Below, piece by piece: positions 41,517 to 51,519 of a DNA stretch of 64,000 nt. The notes below the pieces were generated by a model. It was not told the DNA's origin. It made no database searches and saw only the letters and a list, made by a program, of their open reading frames with translations. Source of the DNA: Lichenicoccus sp964242335 (lineage in GTDB: Bacteria; Pseudomonadota; Alphaproteobacteria; Acetobacterales; Acetobacteraceae); assembly GCA_964242335.1 (NCBI GenBank), contig CAXTAY010000003.1, positions 62,001-126,000 of the forward strand, given 5' to 3'. Position numbers and translations under genes: made by a program. The number at the start of each line of letters is the position of its first letter. The first letter of the stretch is position 1.

Positions 41517-43072
41517 CCGTCGGGTCCCGCCGCGTGACGATGGACCGAGCTCTGCGCCTTCCCCTGCCGGACGGCATAGAGCGTACTGCTCCCGTGTCGC
41601 CAGCGGATCGAGAGCCTGCTGTTGCTGTAGCCGGCGGGCAGGGACGCGTTGAGCAGCCAGAGATAGTCGATCCCGCCGAACGGGATCGTGGCCAACGCAT
41701 CATCCATCGTCGGGCGATGTTTCAGGACGTTGCCGCAGCTCGATGGCCAGACATACTGCGACGGATCATGGTAGAAGATCTTCGAGGGCCGGTAGAGCAC
41801 CTGAAGCAGGTGGATCCCGTCGATGTCCCACTCCGAATTGGTCCAGCTGTGCCGGTAGACGATGGCCAGATCGCCCAGATGGCCCAGTCTGTCGGATCGC
41901 CAGTTGAGCCGTGCATCGCAATCCTGCGCATTCAGGATCAGCACACGGCTGTGGTCGGGGATATCATCGAGTGCCGCCATCTCGGACGAGAAGCGCGCGT
42001 CGTAGGCGATGAAGCCCGCGAGAGTAAAGCCGAGGCGCACGACGAGCAGAGCCATCCCGGAGATCGCGACCAGACGCGCCAATCGGATATCGACGCGACT
42101 CCAATCCTGGGTCGCGAAGGCCAGCATCGGGATCAGGGGGAGCAGGCGTTCATCGGCGTATTCGGAACTGCTCAGGGAGTTGGGGAGGGTGACGAACAGC
42201 AGGATCAGCAAGAGGACGGCAGGCGCGACGGCGCGATGCGGGCGCGCGCCGCTTCGCCAGCCGATGACGAAAACCGCCAGCGCCGCGATCAGGGAGCCCA
42301 CGTCGAGCAGGAAATTCTGGTCCCGCAGCAGCATGACCAGGGCATTGAGCTTTCCCTTGAAGTTGATCGCGTTCTTCCCGGCGAAGGACTGGGTGCTCAG
42401 CCGCCAGAGCAGGATGATCATGACCGACGACAGCAATGGGCGGATCCGGCGCGGGAGTGCACGGAGCCGTCCCTGCCGGCGCAACGACTCGAACTCCCGT
42501 GACCCGATGAACAGCACGAACAGGCAGCCGGCGACCACGTGGAACAGGAACAGCAGCGGCACGGCGATCCAGGTCGCGGCTTCACGTGAAACTGGACGGT
42601 CGTCGAGCAGCATCCAGACGGCGAAGCCGATGAGCGAGAGCGCGACCCCCAGCATGTAGTTGAGAAAGCCGTAATTGAACGGAAAGCAGTATATGAAGAG
42701 GAGCGCCCAGCAGATTGCTGCCGCACCGTGCGGATTGAGGATTCGGGAGATCATCAGGATACCCGCCGCGAGCAGCGGCGGGATGAGGGCCGCGACCAGC
42801 CAGTAGGCGCCGGTGATGCCGACGACCCGCCGGAGCATGGACACGATGAGGTCGGCGCCCAGGTTCGGAACCAGATGCCAGTGGAACCCCATGAGGCGGG
42901 CGAAGGTCGGATCGCTCGCGGCATAGACCGCGGCAGCAGAGCCTCCCATGTGTCCCGGCACGTCCGTGAGCGGTGGTATGGTAACGAAGAAGAACGGAGT
43001 GACCAGCAACGTGCAGACCAGGACGGCGAACCATCCGCGCCGCGCGAAGCTGATGTCGAGGACGCGCTGCAT
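41507..43072 (-). CDS. polytopic membrane protein, GT-C glycosyltransferase-like
   Basis: A 521-aa integral membrane protein with about ten helices and a C-terminal soluble part. The motif PPLTDVPGHMGGSAAAVYAA after helix 1 resembles the acidic periplasmic loop (DxPxH) of bacterial GT-C-type transferases. Later features are LPNSLSSSEYADERLLPLIP and a Trp-rich C-terminal domain (WTNSEWDIDGIHLLQVLYRP). ATG 43072 starts at MQRVLDISFARRGW; the frame continues to 43183 without support. Position at the edge of the polysaccharide cluster fits a lipid-linked sugar transferase. The function is inferred. Confidence 0.65.
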   Translation of the reverse strand: MQRVLDISFARRGWFAVLVCTLLVTPFFFVTIPPLTDVPGHMGGSAAAVYAASDPTFARLMGFHWHLVPNLGADLIVSMLRRVVGITGAYWLVAALIPPLLAAGILMISRILNPHGAAAICWALLFIYCFPFNYGFLNYMLGVALSLIGFAVWMLLDDRPVSREAATWIAVPLLFLFHVVAGCLFVLFIGSREFESLRRQGRLRALPRRIRPLLSSVMIILLWRLSTQSFAGKNAINFKGKLNALVMLLRDQNFLLDVGSLIAALAVFVIGWRSGARPHRAVAPAVLLLILLFVTLPNSLSSSEYADERLLPLIPMLAFATQDWSRVDIRLARLVAISGMALLVVRLGFTLAGFIAYDARFSSEMAALDDIPDHSRVLILNAQDCDARLNWRSDRLGHLGDLAIVYRHSWTNSEWDIDGIHLLQVLYRPSKIFYHDPSQYVWPSSCGNVLKHRPTMDDALATIPFGGIDYLWLLNASLPAGYSNSRLSIRWRHGSSTLYAVRQGKAQSSVHRHAAGPDGWG

Positions 43073-43313
43073 GAGAGCCTCTAACCGGTTGGGCGCCGTG
43101 CCGGACGTCGCCGCATGTAACACCGAACATCGCGCCGAACAGTGCCGGAAGACGCAGGTTAGCCGCTGATGCCGTACGGTCAATCACGGAGCCGCATCCG
43201 CCCGCCTACTGTTCAGCAGGGTGCGCCTGCGCTAGACGACCCTCCTCCATCGCGGTCTGGGAAATCAGGACAGCAGGGTTCATCATGATCGTCTCGTCGC
43301 CTTGGCATCGTCG

Positions 43314-44552
43314 ATGAAAATCCTTTTCGCCTTCGAGAACGTCTTACCCAGTGACGAGGCGGACGCCGAGGTCTTCGTAACGACCGCACGATATCTCGCG
43401 CCGCTGTCGTCGCGATCCTGGCTCCACGTGCCGCTGCCGGCCAGCACCGCTCCCGCCGCGGCCGCGGCGCTGGCCGGCTTGCCGATCGTACGTGCCTATG
43501 CACCGGTGCGGCCCGCGGCATTGAGACATCTATGCTGCGGGCTGACCCTGGTCATGCGCGCGGAGTACTGGCAGGCCGACCTCGTCTATACGCGCAACCT
43601 CTGGGTCGCCTGGATGGCGATGCTGTTCGGAAAGCCCGTCGCGTTCGATCATTACCGCCCGTGGCCGGACCAGATCCCACCGCTCCAGCTCTGGATCTAT
43701 CACCTCATCTGTAACAAGAGGTTTCTGATCAACATCTGTCACTCCGACTATACGAGAAAAAAATACCTGAGCCTCGGCGTTCCGGAGAGCAAGCTGCGCT
43801 GCGTCCACAACGGATATGAGCCACAGCGTCTGGTAACGCCGCTCCCGGTGGAAGCCGCCAAGCGGGCGATCGGCGTGCTCGATGGAAGGAGAACGGTCGT
43901 CTATACCGGACGGCTCAATCACAAGAAGGGCCTCGCCCTGGTGATCGAGGCGGCGCGGCGACTACCGGATCTCGTGTTCATCCTGGTCGGCTCGTACGGC
44001 GAGGGCCCGATCGAGACGATGGCAAGCCCGGTCGCCAACGTCAGGATCGTCCGTTGGCAATCGCCGGAGATGTTGCCCCAGTACATCTTCGCGGCCGATG
44101 TCCTGCTGATCCCACCTTCCTGGAAGCCGCTCGCCGCGTTCGGCTCGACGGTGCTGCCGTTGAAGCTGTTCTTCTACATGGCCTCGGGCCGACCGATCCT
44201 CGCCGGCGCCACGCCCGACGTACGAGAGGTCCTGAGACATGACGAGAATGCCTTCCTCTGTATCCCGGACTGTCCGGACTCGCTGGTCGACGGGATCACC
44301 GCGCTGACGCAGGACACGATGCGCGCGAAGCGGCTCGCCGCGACGGCGCTGTCGGAAAGTCGGGATTTCACCTGGCAGGCTCGGGCGCACAGGATCGTCG
44401 ATATCCTCGCCGACCGGCTCCGCTCGGGGTCGTCGGAGCCCGGCCACTGGGGCGCCGTGCAGGGCCGCACCTGGATGTGGCAGTCCTGGCGCTGGCTGGT
44501 GTATCTGATCCGCGCCAGATCCTGGGTTCTGCCCCCGGCTGAGGCCGACTAG
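43314..44552 (+). CDS. glycosyltransferase, GT-B fold (GT4-like)
   Basis: A 412-aa protein beginning MKILFAFENVLPSDEADAEV. The donor half carries VVYTGRLNHKKGLALVIEAA (near residue 195), FILVGSYGEGPIET and FAADVLLIPPSWKPLAAFGS, followed by LPLKLFFYMASGRPILAGAT. This replaces the usual EPFG-type E-x7-E acidic pair by a form in which the first Glu is missing. GT4 members of this sort add sugars to lipid-linked or surface glycans. A TTG at 43302 would add four residues. The gene starts the plus-strand pair with the flippase 39 bases downstream. Confidence 0.82.
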   Translation: MKILFAFENVLPSDEADAEVFVTTARYLAPLSSRSWLHVPLPASTAPAAAAALAGLPIVRAYAPVRPAALRHLCCGLTLVMRAEYWQADLVYTRNLWVAWMAMLFGKPVAFDHYRPWPDQIPPLQLWIYHLICNKRFLINICHSDYTRKKYLSLGVPESKLRCVHNGYEPQRLVTPLPVEAAKRAIGVLDGRRTVVYTGRLNHKKGLALVIEAARRLPDLVFILVGSYGEGPIETMASPVANVRIVRWQSPEMLPQYIFAADVLLIPPSWKPLAAFGSTVLPLKLFFYMASGRPILAGATPDVREVLRHDENAFLCIPDCPDSLVDGITALTQDTMRAKRLAATALSESRDFTWQARAHRIVDILADRLRSGSSEPGHWGAVQGRTWMWQSWRWLVYLIRARSWVLPPAEAD

Positions 44553-44591
44553 GGCCGCAACCGGACGCATATCCGTCGCGAGCGCCAGCGC

Positions 44592-46031
44592 ATGGACAGC
44601 TATCACCGACGTCTCGGCCGCGGCTTCAACTGGCTCGGTGGTGCTACGGTCATCGCCAAGGTCATCGACTTCTCGACGATCCTGGTGATGCTGCTTTACC
44701 TGACCAAGCAGCAGGTCGGTGTCGCCTCGCTCGTCGTCTCGTTCGGCATGATCATCGAGGCGCTGAACGGACTGGGTATCAGCGAGGCACTGATACAGGT
44801 CCGGTCGGTGACCCGACTGCAGCTCGACACGTTGTTCTGGTACGTCGTCGGGGCGGCCCTGACGGTGAGCACGCTCACCCTGCTCGCGGCGCCCTGGATC
44901 GAGGCGGCGTACGGCGTATCCGGGATGGCCCGGTATCTTCTCGTCATCGCGGTCAAGCAGCCCCTCGTCGGCGTCGCGTTGATCCCGCTGGCGATCATGA
45001 ACAGGGAGCTGCAGTACGGACGCATCGCGACCGTCAACGTGTTCGCGACACTGGCCGCGGCGCTGACCCGGCTCGGCCTCGCGGCCGCCGGAGCAGGGGC
45101 GTGGGCGCTGGTCGTCGGATATTCGGCGAGCGGCCTCTACATACTGATCGGCGCGCTGCTGGCCCGCCCGTTTCGGCCGCGACTGCGCTGCCAGCTCTCG
45201 ACCATACGGCCGCTGATCCGCTTCGGGACACGTGCCGTCGCGGCGAACCTGGGCGAGCAGATCTTCAAGAACATGGACTACCTGTTGATCGGGTGGTTCT
45301 ACGGTCCGTCACAGCTGGCGGTGTATCGGGTCGCGTTCGATGTCGCCATGGAGCCGGCGATGGCGGTCGGCACGCTGGTCAGCCGCACGGCCCTGCCGGT
45401 GTTCGCGCGCCTCTCGGCGGTCAGGCAGCAGCTCGGGCAGATCTTCACCTGGTCGCTGCGCCGGATCGCGATCCTGGTCGCGCCGCTGATGGTGGGCCTG
45501 ATGCTCGTCGCCGACCCGCTGACCGCCCTGCTTCACGACGATCGGGGCAACAGCTACGCCGCCGCGGCGGTGCCGCTCAAGCTGCTGGCCGCCGCCGCGT
45601 TGCTCCGGGTGACGGTGCAGCTCCTGTCGGCCGTCATGATGGGGACGGGGCGACCCGGCATCGCAGCCGGCCTCTCCTTGACGACGCTGCTGTCGTTGAG
45701 CCTGGGCATCCTGGTCGTCGGCTTCACGCTCCCGGCCCAGAGCGGCATCATCGCCGTCGCCGCGATCTGGTTGGGCATCTATCCGGTCCTGCTGCTCTGG
45801 GGATCGCGCTACCTGAGGGTGCATCTGAGCATCGCCGCCGCCGAACTCGCGCATGCCTTCAAGCTGCCCCTCGTCGGCATCGGCATCATGGTCACGGGCA
45901 CGGAGGTGATCCGCCACCTGACCGCCGGCAGCGGTCCCAGGATCCAGATCGCCGTCGTCGTGCTGATGGTGACGCTGACCTATGCCGGCCTGTTCCTGCA
46001 CGGCCGCCACCGACCCGAACCGGCACCGTGA
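44592..46031 (+). CDS. oligosaccharide flippase (Wzx/WzxC-type polysaccharide biosynthesis protein)
   Basis: A 479-aa membrane protein with 12 to 14 helices. The N-terminus RGFNWLGGATVIAKVIDFST and the AVAANLGEQIFKNMDYLLIG segment (near 215) are typical of MOP-superfamily polysaccharide exporters, which flip lipid-linked repeat units to the periplasm. It follows the glycosyltransferase gene by 39 bases and converges with the radical SAM gene. Confidence 0.87.
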   Translation: MDSYHRRLGRGFNWLGGATVIAKVIDFSTILVMLLYLTKQQVGVASLVVSFGMIIEALNGLGISEALIQVRSVTRLQLDTLFWYVVGAALTVSTLTLLAAPWIEAAYGVSGMARYLLVIAVKQPLVGVALIPLAIMNRELQYGRIATVNVFATLAAALTRLGLAAAGAGAWALVVGYSASGLYILIGALLARPFRPRLRCQLSTIRPLIRFGTRAVAANLGEQIFKNMDYLLIGWFYGPSQLAVYRVAFDVAMEPAMAVGTLVSRTALPVFARLSAVRQQLGQIFTWSLRRIAILVAPLMVGLMLVADPLTALLHDDRGNSYAAAAVPLKLLAAAALLRVTVQLLSAVMMGTGRPGIAAGLSLTTLLSLSLGILVVGFTLPAQSGIIAVAAIWLGIYPVLLLWGSRYLRVHLSIAAAELAHAFKLPLVGIGIMVTGTEVIRHLTAGSGPRIQIAVVVLMVTLTYAGLFLHGRHRPEPAP

Positions 46032-46050
46032 TCGGCGGCGCAGATCGCGG

Positions 46051-47034
46051 TCAGTGCGCGCCGGCCTTGGACGGGACCTGACTGCCGCGATAGCGATCGA
46101 ACATGCTCATCTGGTGCACGCAGCTCAACGTGCAGGTCGGGCTGCAGGACTTCTCGGCGTGAAACTCGCGGCGGATATCCTCGCGCGTGTAGTCGAGCAA
46201 CGGAATGCCCGGATAGCCGCGCTGCTGGGAACACCAGTGAACCTTCCCGTCCTCGGCGACGTACAGGTAGCGCGCACCCGCACGACACTTCCAGTCGTTG
46301 GTCTGGCCGTGCATCAGGTTCTTCTGGAACAGCCAGTAGTTCAGGCTGTGCACGATAGACGGCGAGATCTTGGTGACCTGCGTGTAGGCCCGCAGCTGCT
46401 CCGCACTGAGCGGCCGCAACATGCCGGTGTGATCATGCAGCACCCCGACGGAATGCTGCAGACCATACTTGGCCGCGGTCCTCGCCACCGTCACGACGTC
46501 CTGGGTGCGCTCGTTGGTGACCCCGAGCACGGAATTCACGTTCACCTTGAAGTGCGCATGCTTCGACAGCAACTCGAGCTTGTTCTCCACCGAGGCCAGG
46601 CTCTTCATCGACACATCATCGGGCTTGAGGTTGTCGATGCTGATCTGCATGCCCTGGAGGCCCGCCGCGTTGAGCCGCTCGATCCAGTTCCGGGTCAGCC
46701 GGAAGCCGTTGGTGATCATGGTGACGATCATGCCATGGTCCCGGGCGGCCCGGATCGCCTGATCGAGGTCGGGATGAAGCAGCGGCTCTCCGCCGGTGAA
46801 GGTGATCGATGCGGTTCTCAGGCCTGCGAGGTGGTCCACCCAGGTGAGGAGGTCCTGCAGCGGCACCGGCGGCGAGACGCTGTCATACTCGTTGCAGTAT
46901 CCACATGAGAGATTGCAGCGCCGCGTGACGACGACCTGAGCCAGCAGCGGGTTGTAGCGCGAGCCGATCGCACGCGCCAGGAAGCGTGCCCCGGAGACGA
47001 GGTTTCCTTTCTGCGCGGAGGTGCTGCTACTCAT
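46051..47034 (-). CDS. radical SAM protein with SPASM-like Cys-rich C-terminus
   Basis: A 327-aa iron-sulfur enzyme. The SAM motif is CNLSCGYC (CxxxCxxC, near residue 40), followed by SITFTGGEPLLHPDLDQAIR and MQISIDNLKPDDV of the partial TIM barrel. The C-terminus has CRAGARYLYVAEDGKVHWCS and CSPTCTLSCVHQ, suggesting at least one auxiliary cluster, as in SPASM proteins that modify peptides or carbohydrates. No short precursor-peptide gene is evident nearby. It sits between the flippase and a glycosyltransferase, so a role in surface glycan or lipid modification is more likely. ATG 47034 is chosen because the frame beyond belongs to other-frame shadow. Confidence 0.85.
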   Translation of the reverse strand: MSSSTSAQKGNLVSGARFLARAIGSRYNPLLAQVVVTRRCNLSCGYCNEYDSVSPPVPLQDLLTWVDHLAGLRTASITFTGGEPLLHPDLDQAIRAARDHGMIVTMITNGFRLTRNWIERLNAAGLQGMQISIDNLKPDDVSMKSLASVENKLELLSKHAHFKVNVNSVLGVTNERTQDVVTVARTAAKYGLQHSVGVLHDHTGMLRPLSAEQLRAYTQVTKISPSIVHSLNYWLFQKNLMHGQTNDWKCRAGARYLYVAEDGKVHWCSQQRGYPGIPLLDYTREDIRREFHAEKSCSPTCTLSCVHQMSMFDRYRGSQVPSKAGAH

Positions 47035-47185
47035 CGGTCGTGGATGCTCTGCGGAATGCGGGTGGCTCTGGTAGCATCTGCGGTGGCCGGAAGGAAGTTC
47101 CGCCGCCGACGCGGTCCTGGCCGGCGGTGCATCGGTGCGGCTCGAGCCTCCCGGCCGGATCACTCGGACATCGCCGCGGCCGCCC

Positions 47186-48367
47186 TCAATCCCGTGCCTG
47201 GAGCTCACGAGGCCGGCATCGTGCACTTCCCCGTCTGCGGCTCGACAGCACGGCGTCGTAGAACGCTTCCAACTGCTCGCCCTGTCGGCGCAGGTCGAAC
47301 TGCCGCTCGACGAAAGCCCGCGCCTGCACGCCCATGCGAAGCCGCGTTTCCGGCTGGTCGAGCAGATCGTTGATGCGCCCGGACAACGCGTCGACGTCAC
47401 GTTCGGGCACCAGGAATCCAGTGTGGCCGTCGACGACGCCCTCGGGGATGCCGCCGACGCGCGAGGCCACCACCGGCACCCCGGTGGCTGCGGCTTCGAG
47501 CAGCACCATGCCCAGGCCCTCGACCCTGCCCGTGATCGTGTGCACGCTGGGCAGCACCAGCATCGCGGCGCCGCGCATCCGGGCGACGACCTGCGCGTGC
47601 GGCAGCGCCCCGAGGAACTGCACGCGTGGCTCAAGCTGCAGCGTCTTCGTCAGCGCACGCAGCGAGCGGCGCAGCGGCCCGTCGCCGATGATGACCAGGT
47701 TGAAACCGGGATGCCGCCGTGCGACGGCCGCGAACGCGCGTATCAGATACTGGGTGCCCTTCATGTCCACCAGTCGGGCGACGTGGAGCAGCGTCGGCGT
47801 CTCCTCGCTCGGATCACGTGGCTGGATCGCCCGGCAATCCACGCCGGTGTAGTGGACGCGGGTCAGTTCCGCGGGAAACCCCATTGCCAGGACCCGGCTG
47901 CGGATGAACGACGAGACGCAGAGGAACAGATCTCCCTCCCGGGCGAGGCGGCGCCGAAACAGCGGGTAATTCGCCCAGGCCGGCGAACAGAGCAGGGCGG
48001 CGGTCGACAGCGTCGCGTCGAAGCCGTGGAACGTGGTGATCAGCGGCACGCCGAGCCTGCCGGCGAGCGGCAGCGCATAGACACCATCGACGCCGAAATG
48101 GGCATGGATGAGTGACGGCCGGTTCTCTCCCAGCAGCCGCTGATAGGGTCGGGCGGTTCGCGTGACCATCTGCCAGCCGATGCGCGGCAGTGACCAGCGG
48201 GAGCCGAGATCCTGCAGCGCGAGCGACTGCGCTCCTGCCGGCGGGTCGCCGAAGCGCAGCCTTCCCAGATAGAGCGGACGGTGGCGCCGCAGTTGCTGCG
48301 CCTGCTGCGTGATGAACGGCTCCGATATCCTGAAAAGGTTCTGACGGAAGATCGCAACCTGACGCAC
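47186..48367 (-). CDS. glycosyltransferase, GT4 family
   Basis: A 393-aa GT-B protein. The acceptor half has SLIHAHFGVDGVYALPLAGR, the donor half PTLLHVARLVDMKGTQYLIR, and the acidic motif EGLGMVLLEAAATGVPVVAS (ExxxxxxxE, near residue 300) is intact. It probably transfers a hexose from a nucleotide sugar during polysaccharide assembly. It is followed 151 bases on by the radical SAM gene on the same strand. Confidence 0.9.
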   Translation of the reverse strand: MRQVAIFRQNLFRISEPFITQQAQQLRRHRPLYLGRLRFGDPPAGAQSLALQDLGSRWSLPRIGWQMVTRTARPYQRLLGENRPSLIHAHFGVDGVYALPLAGRLGVPLITTFHGFDATLSTAALLCSPAWANYPLFRRRLAREGDLFLCVSSFIRSRVLAMGFPAELTRVHYTGVDCRAIQPRDPSEETPTLLHVARLVDMKGTQYLIRAFAAVARRHPGFNLVIIGDGPLRRSLRALTKTLQLEPRVQFLGALPHAQVVARMRGAAMLVLPSVHTITGRVEGLGMVLLEAAATGVPVVASRVGGIPEGVVDGHTGFLVPERDVDALSGRINDLLDQPETRLRMGVQARAFVERQFDLRRQGEQLEAFYDAVLSSRRRGSARCRPRELQARD

Positions 48368-48648
48368 GCGTGCTCTCTGTCCGCCGCAGCAAGCCGATCG
48401 GTCAATACCACGAGGACGATGATGTCAATGACCGACCGCTTCACCCGTCGGTCCGGCGGCGGCCGCATCCGAGCCTGACGTCGCCGGGATCCCAGCCCGA
48501 AACCATTGGTTTCGCACGCTTTCGCTAAAGCAAACGGACCCGGGCGCGGTGTCGCCGCCGGTCGGACAGCGGCCCCGCGATTGGACTTCGAGGGTGCGCT
48601 CCTATAGCTTGCCCCTGCCGCATTGCACCGCCATCAGGCCGAAGCTCC

Positions 48649-49617
48649 ATGACGATACCTGCCCGACTGCATTTCTGCCTGATCGGGACGAGCCTACCCT
48701 GGGCCTACGTGTTCGCAGTGCTCTCCGCCGCCGAACGGAGCGGGCTTTCCGAAATCGTGCTTCATCACACGGATCTGATTGAGGATGGCGAAGCGTTGCG
48801 TGCGCTGAAAGGCGCACCTCGGGTGTGCCTGTCTCCCGTCGAACCCATGAGCTTCCTGACGCAGACGGGGCAGATGCTCGGGCTGGGCGACCGGCTGGCG
48901 CTGCTCTACCGCGGTCTGGCGAGTCCGGTGATCCGGTCCGATATCCTGCGGGTGGCGATATTGTACGCCCACGGGGGGATCTATCTCGATCTGGACACCG
49001 TGACCGTCGCCTCACTGCTTCCGCTGACCGGAGTGCCGCAGTTCGTCGGTTCCGAGTTCATCGTCTGGCCGCACTTCGTGCGGATCTCGCGATCGCCCAC
49101 GTTATGGGCGCGTCATCTCGCCCTCGACCTGCTGCGCAAGGCGCTCCGCAAGATACCCCACGGCTGGCAGGCATTCAGGAAGATAGAGAGGCTCTACTCC
49201 CTGCACGTCAATAATGCGGCGATGGGAGCCGAGGCGAACTCGAGCCTGTTCTCGTCCTACCTGCACGCGATGCTGGACCTGTCGCCGGAACGTCAGATGC
49301 AGCGCTACGCCCTGGGGCCGAAGCTGCTTCAGGAGGTGGTCCAGCACCATCGGCCCGATGACCTGACCATCCAGGAGCCGCAGGTATTCTACCCGCTGCC
49401 GCCGGAGATCTCCGAGCACTGGTTCCGACCGGTGCGCGTCGTGCGGCTGGACGAGGTGCTGTCGACGCAGACGCGCGTCGTGCATTGGTATGCGTCGGTT
49501 CGCACCAAGCCGCTGGTGGCCCAGATCAGCCCGGGATATGTGAGGCAGCATCGAGAACGGCAATTGTACAGCGCGCTGGTATGTTCATGTATTGACGAGC
49601 TACCGGAAGCGGCATGA
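48649..49617 (+). CDS. glycosyltransferase of the GT32/DXD-sugar-binding type
   Basis: A 322-aa protein. PVIRSDILRVAILYAHGGIY followed by LDLDTVTVAS carries the RxD...GGxYxDxD signature (DXD near residue 112) of GT32-like enzymes (OCH1, capsular transferases, toxin-like transferases), which use a divalent metal and a nucleotide sugar. The N-terminus LHFCLIGTSLPWAYVFAVLS is strand-like, not a signal peptide. It lies just upstream of the inositol operon, 43 bases from its first gene, and could be its first member. Confidence 0.82.
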   Translation: MTIPARLHFCLIGTSLPWAYVFAVLSAAERSGLSEIVLHHTDLIEDGEALRALKGAPRVCLSPVEPMSFLTQTGQMLGLGDRLALLYRGLASPVIRSDILRVAILYAHGGIYLDLDTVTVASLLPLTGVPQFVGSEFIVWPHFVRISRSPTLWARHLALDLLRKALRKIPHGWQAFRKIERLYSLHVNNAAMGAEANSSLFSSYLHAMLDLSPERQMQRYALGPKLLQEVVQHHRPDDLTIQEPQVFYPLPPEISEHWFRPVRVVRLDEVLSTQTRVVHWYASVRTKPLVAQISPGYVRQHRERQLYSALVCSCIDELPEAA

Positions 49618-49660
49618 TCCGCGGCAGATGAATTCGATCAACGGAATAAGGTAAATAGAG

Positions 49661-50806
49661 ATGGTCAAAGGCAAGATCCGCATCGCGATCGTAGGTGTGG
49701 GGAACTGCGCGAGCGCGCTGATCCAGGGCATTCACTACTACACGCCCGAGCGCTGCCGCGAGGGCGTCGTGGGTTTGATGCACACCGAGATCGGCGGCTA
49801 TCTGCCGTGCGACATCGAGGTGGTCGCGGCCTTCGACGTCGACGTCCGCAAGGTCGGCTCGGACCTCAGTCACGCCATCTTCTGCAAGCCGAACTGCACC
49901 CGCGTCTTCCAGCGCGACATCCCCAAGGCCGGCGTGACCGTCCGCATGGGGCAGGTGCTGGACGGCATTTCCGAGCATATGGGCGACTACGCCGACGACC
50001 GCACGCTGATCCGCTCCGAGGCGAGGGAGCTCACCAAGGCGGAGATCGTCGACGAGCTCAGGCAGAGCGGTGCCGAGATCCTGTTGAACTACGTCCCGGT
50101 CGGATCGGAGGAAGCCGCGCGCTTCTACGCGGAGTGCGCGCTCGATGCGGACATCGCGTTCATCAACAACATGCCGGTGTTCCTCGCCAGCAACGAGGCG
50201 GTCGCGGAGAAGTTCAGGGCACGCAACCTGCCGATCATCGGCGACGATATCAAGTCCCAGCTCGGCGCCACCATCGCGCACCGCGTGCTGACCGACCTGT
50301 TCGCCAAGCGCGGCGTCAAGCTGCTCAGGACCTACCAGCTCAATACCGGCGGCAACACCGACTTCCTCAACATGAAGAACCAGGAACGCCTGCTGTCGAA
50401 GAAGACATCGAAGACCGAGGCGGTGCAGTCGGTGGCCAAGAAGCGTATTGCCGACGACAACATCCATGTCGGGCCGAGCGACTACGTGCCGTGGCAGAAC
50501 GACAACAAGGTCTGCTTCCTCAGGATGGAAGGGCATCTGTTCGGCGATACCCCGATGGAGCTGGAACTCAGGCTCTCGGTGGAAGACTCGCCGAATTCCG
50601 CCGGCGTGGTGATCGACATGATCCGGTGCTGCAAGCTGGCGCTGCAGAACGGCGTCGGGGGTGTGCTCGAGGGTCCCAGCGCCTATTTCTGCAAGCATCC
50701 GCCGAGGCAGTTCACCGACGACGAAGCATACAAGATGGTAGAGGCCTTCATACGCACGCACACCGCGGAGCTCTATCCGATGCTCGAGGTGCCTGCCACC
50801 CTATGA
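49661..50806 (+). CDS. ino1: myo-inositol-3-phosphate synthase (1L-myo-inositol-1-phosphate synthase)
   Basis: A 381-aa cytoplasmic NAD-dependent enzyme that turns glucose 6-phosphate into inositol phosphate. NAD motif VGVGNCASALIQGIHYYTPE; then LLNYVPVGSEEAARFYAECA, INNMPVFLASN, the conserved block IIGDDIKSQLGATIAHRVLT, and YQLNTGGNTDFLNM. The length and motifs match the short bacterial/archaeal type. Its stop overlaps the next gene's ATG (ATGA, 50803-50806), so the pair is translationally coupled. It starts a route to an inositol-containing lipid or osmolyte. Confidence 0.93.
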   Translation: MVKGKIRIAIVGVGNCASALIQGIHYYTPERCREGVVGLMHTEIGGYLPCDIEVVAAFDVDVRKVGSDLSHAIFCKPNCTRVFQRDIPKAGVTVRMGQVLDGISEHMGDYADDRTLIRSEARELTKAEIVDELRQSGAEILLNYVPVGSEEAARFYAECALDADIAFINNMPVFLASNEAVAEKFRARNLPIIGDDIKSQLGATIAHRVLTDLFAKRGVKLLRTYQLNTGGNTDFLNMKNQERLLSKKTSKTEAVQSVAKKRIADDNIHVGPSDYVPWQNDNKVCFLRMEGHLFGDTPMELELRLSVEDSPNSAGVVIDMIRCCKLALQNGVGGVLEGPSAYFCKHPPRQFTDDEAYKMVEAFIRTHTAELYPMLEVPATL

Positions 50807-51519
50807 AATGCCTCATCGTCGCCGCCGGACAAGGTGCTCGGTTGCGAGAGAAGCTCGAGCTCAAACCGCTGATCCCGATCAAGGGCATCCCGCTCATCGA
50901 GCACGTGATCGATCGCGGCCGCCGGGCCGGCATCGATGAGTTCCTGGTCGTCAGCGGCTACCGGGGAGAGGAACTGCGCGAGGCGCTCGATGCGTTCTCC
51001 ACCAGGGAAGGCGTTCCTGTCGGCCATATCATCAACGAGGAGTGGGACCGCTCCAACGGGGTCTCGGTGCTCAAGGGCAAGCCCTATCTCGACGCGCCCT
51101 TCCTGTTGATGATGTGCGATCACATCGTCGATCCGGAGCTGCTCCGCGGCGTGATGGCGGCTCCGATCGAGCCGGGCACCGTGATCCTGGCGGTCGATTT
51201 CAACATCCACAGCTCGATCAACGACCTGGAGGACGTCACGCGCGTGAGATGTTCCTCCAGCCGGATCGAGCATGTCGGCAAGCTGATCGCCGACTTCAAC
51301 GGCTTCGACACGGGCGTGTTTCTCTGCACTCCGATCATCTTCGAGGCCCTGGAGCAGAGTCAGGCTGCCGGAGACGAAAGCATCTCCGGTGCCATGAACG
51401 TGCTCGCGCGGTGGGAGAGGGCGCACTTCCTCGACGTGCAGGACAAGCTCTGGATCGACGTCGACGATGCGGTCGCCTTCGCCAAGGCCGAGAGGTTGCT
51501 CGAGCTGGGACGGCTGTGA
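50803..51519 (+). CDS. sugar-phosphate nucleotidyltransferase, probably inositol-1-phosphate cytidylyltransferase
   Basis: A 238-aa nucleotidyltransferase. The N-terminal LIVAAGQGARLREKLELKPL is the pyrophosphorylase loop. NEEWDRSNGVSVLKGKPYLD, MMCDHIVDPELL and DFNGFDTGVFLCTP resemble the IPCT family, which makes CDP-inositol. The context, between ino1 and a CDP-alcohol phosphatidyltransferase, supports this strongly. It overlaps both neighbours by four bases. In the thermophile di-inositol-phosphate pathway the same order is found as a fused enzyme. Confidence 0.85.
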   Translation: MKCLIVAAGQGARLREKLELKPLIPIKGIPLIEHVIDRGRRAGIDEFLVVSGYRGEELREALDAFSTREGVPVGHIINEEWDRSNGVSVLKGKPYLDAPFLLMMCDHIVDPELLRGVMAAPIEPGTVILAVDFNIHSSINDLEDVTRVRCSSSRIEHVGKLIADFNGFDTGVFLCTPIIFEALEQSQAAGDESISGAMNVLARWERAHFLDVQDKLWIDVDDAVAFAKAERLLELGRL

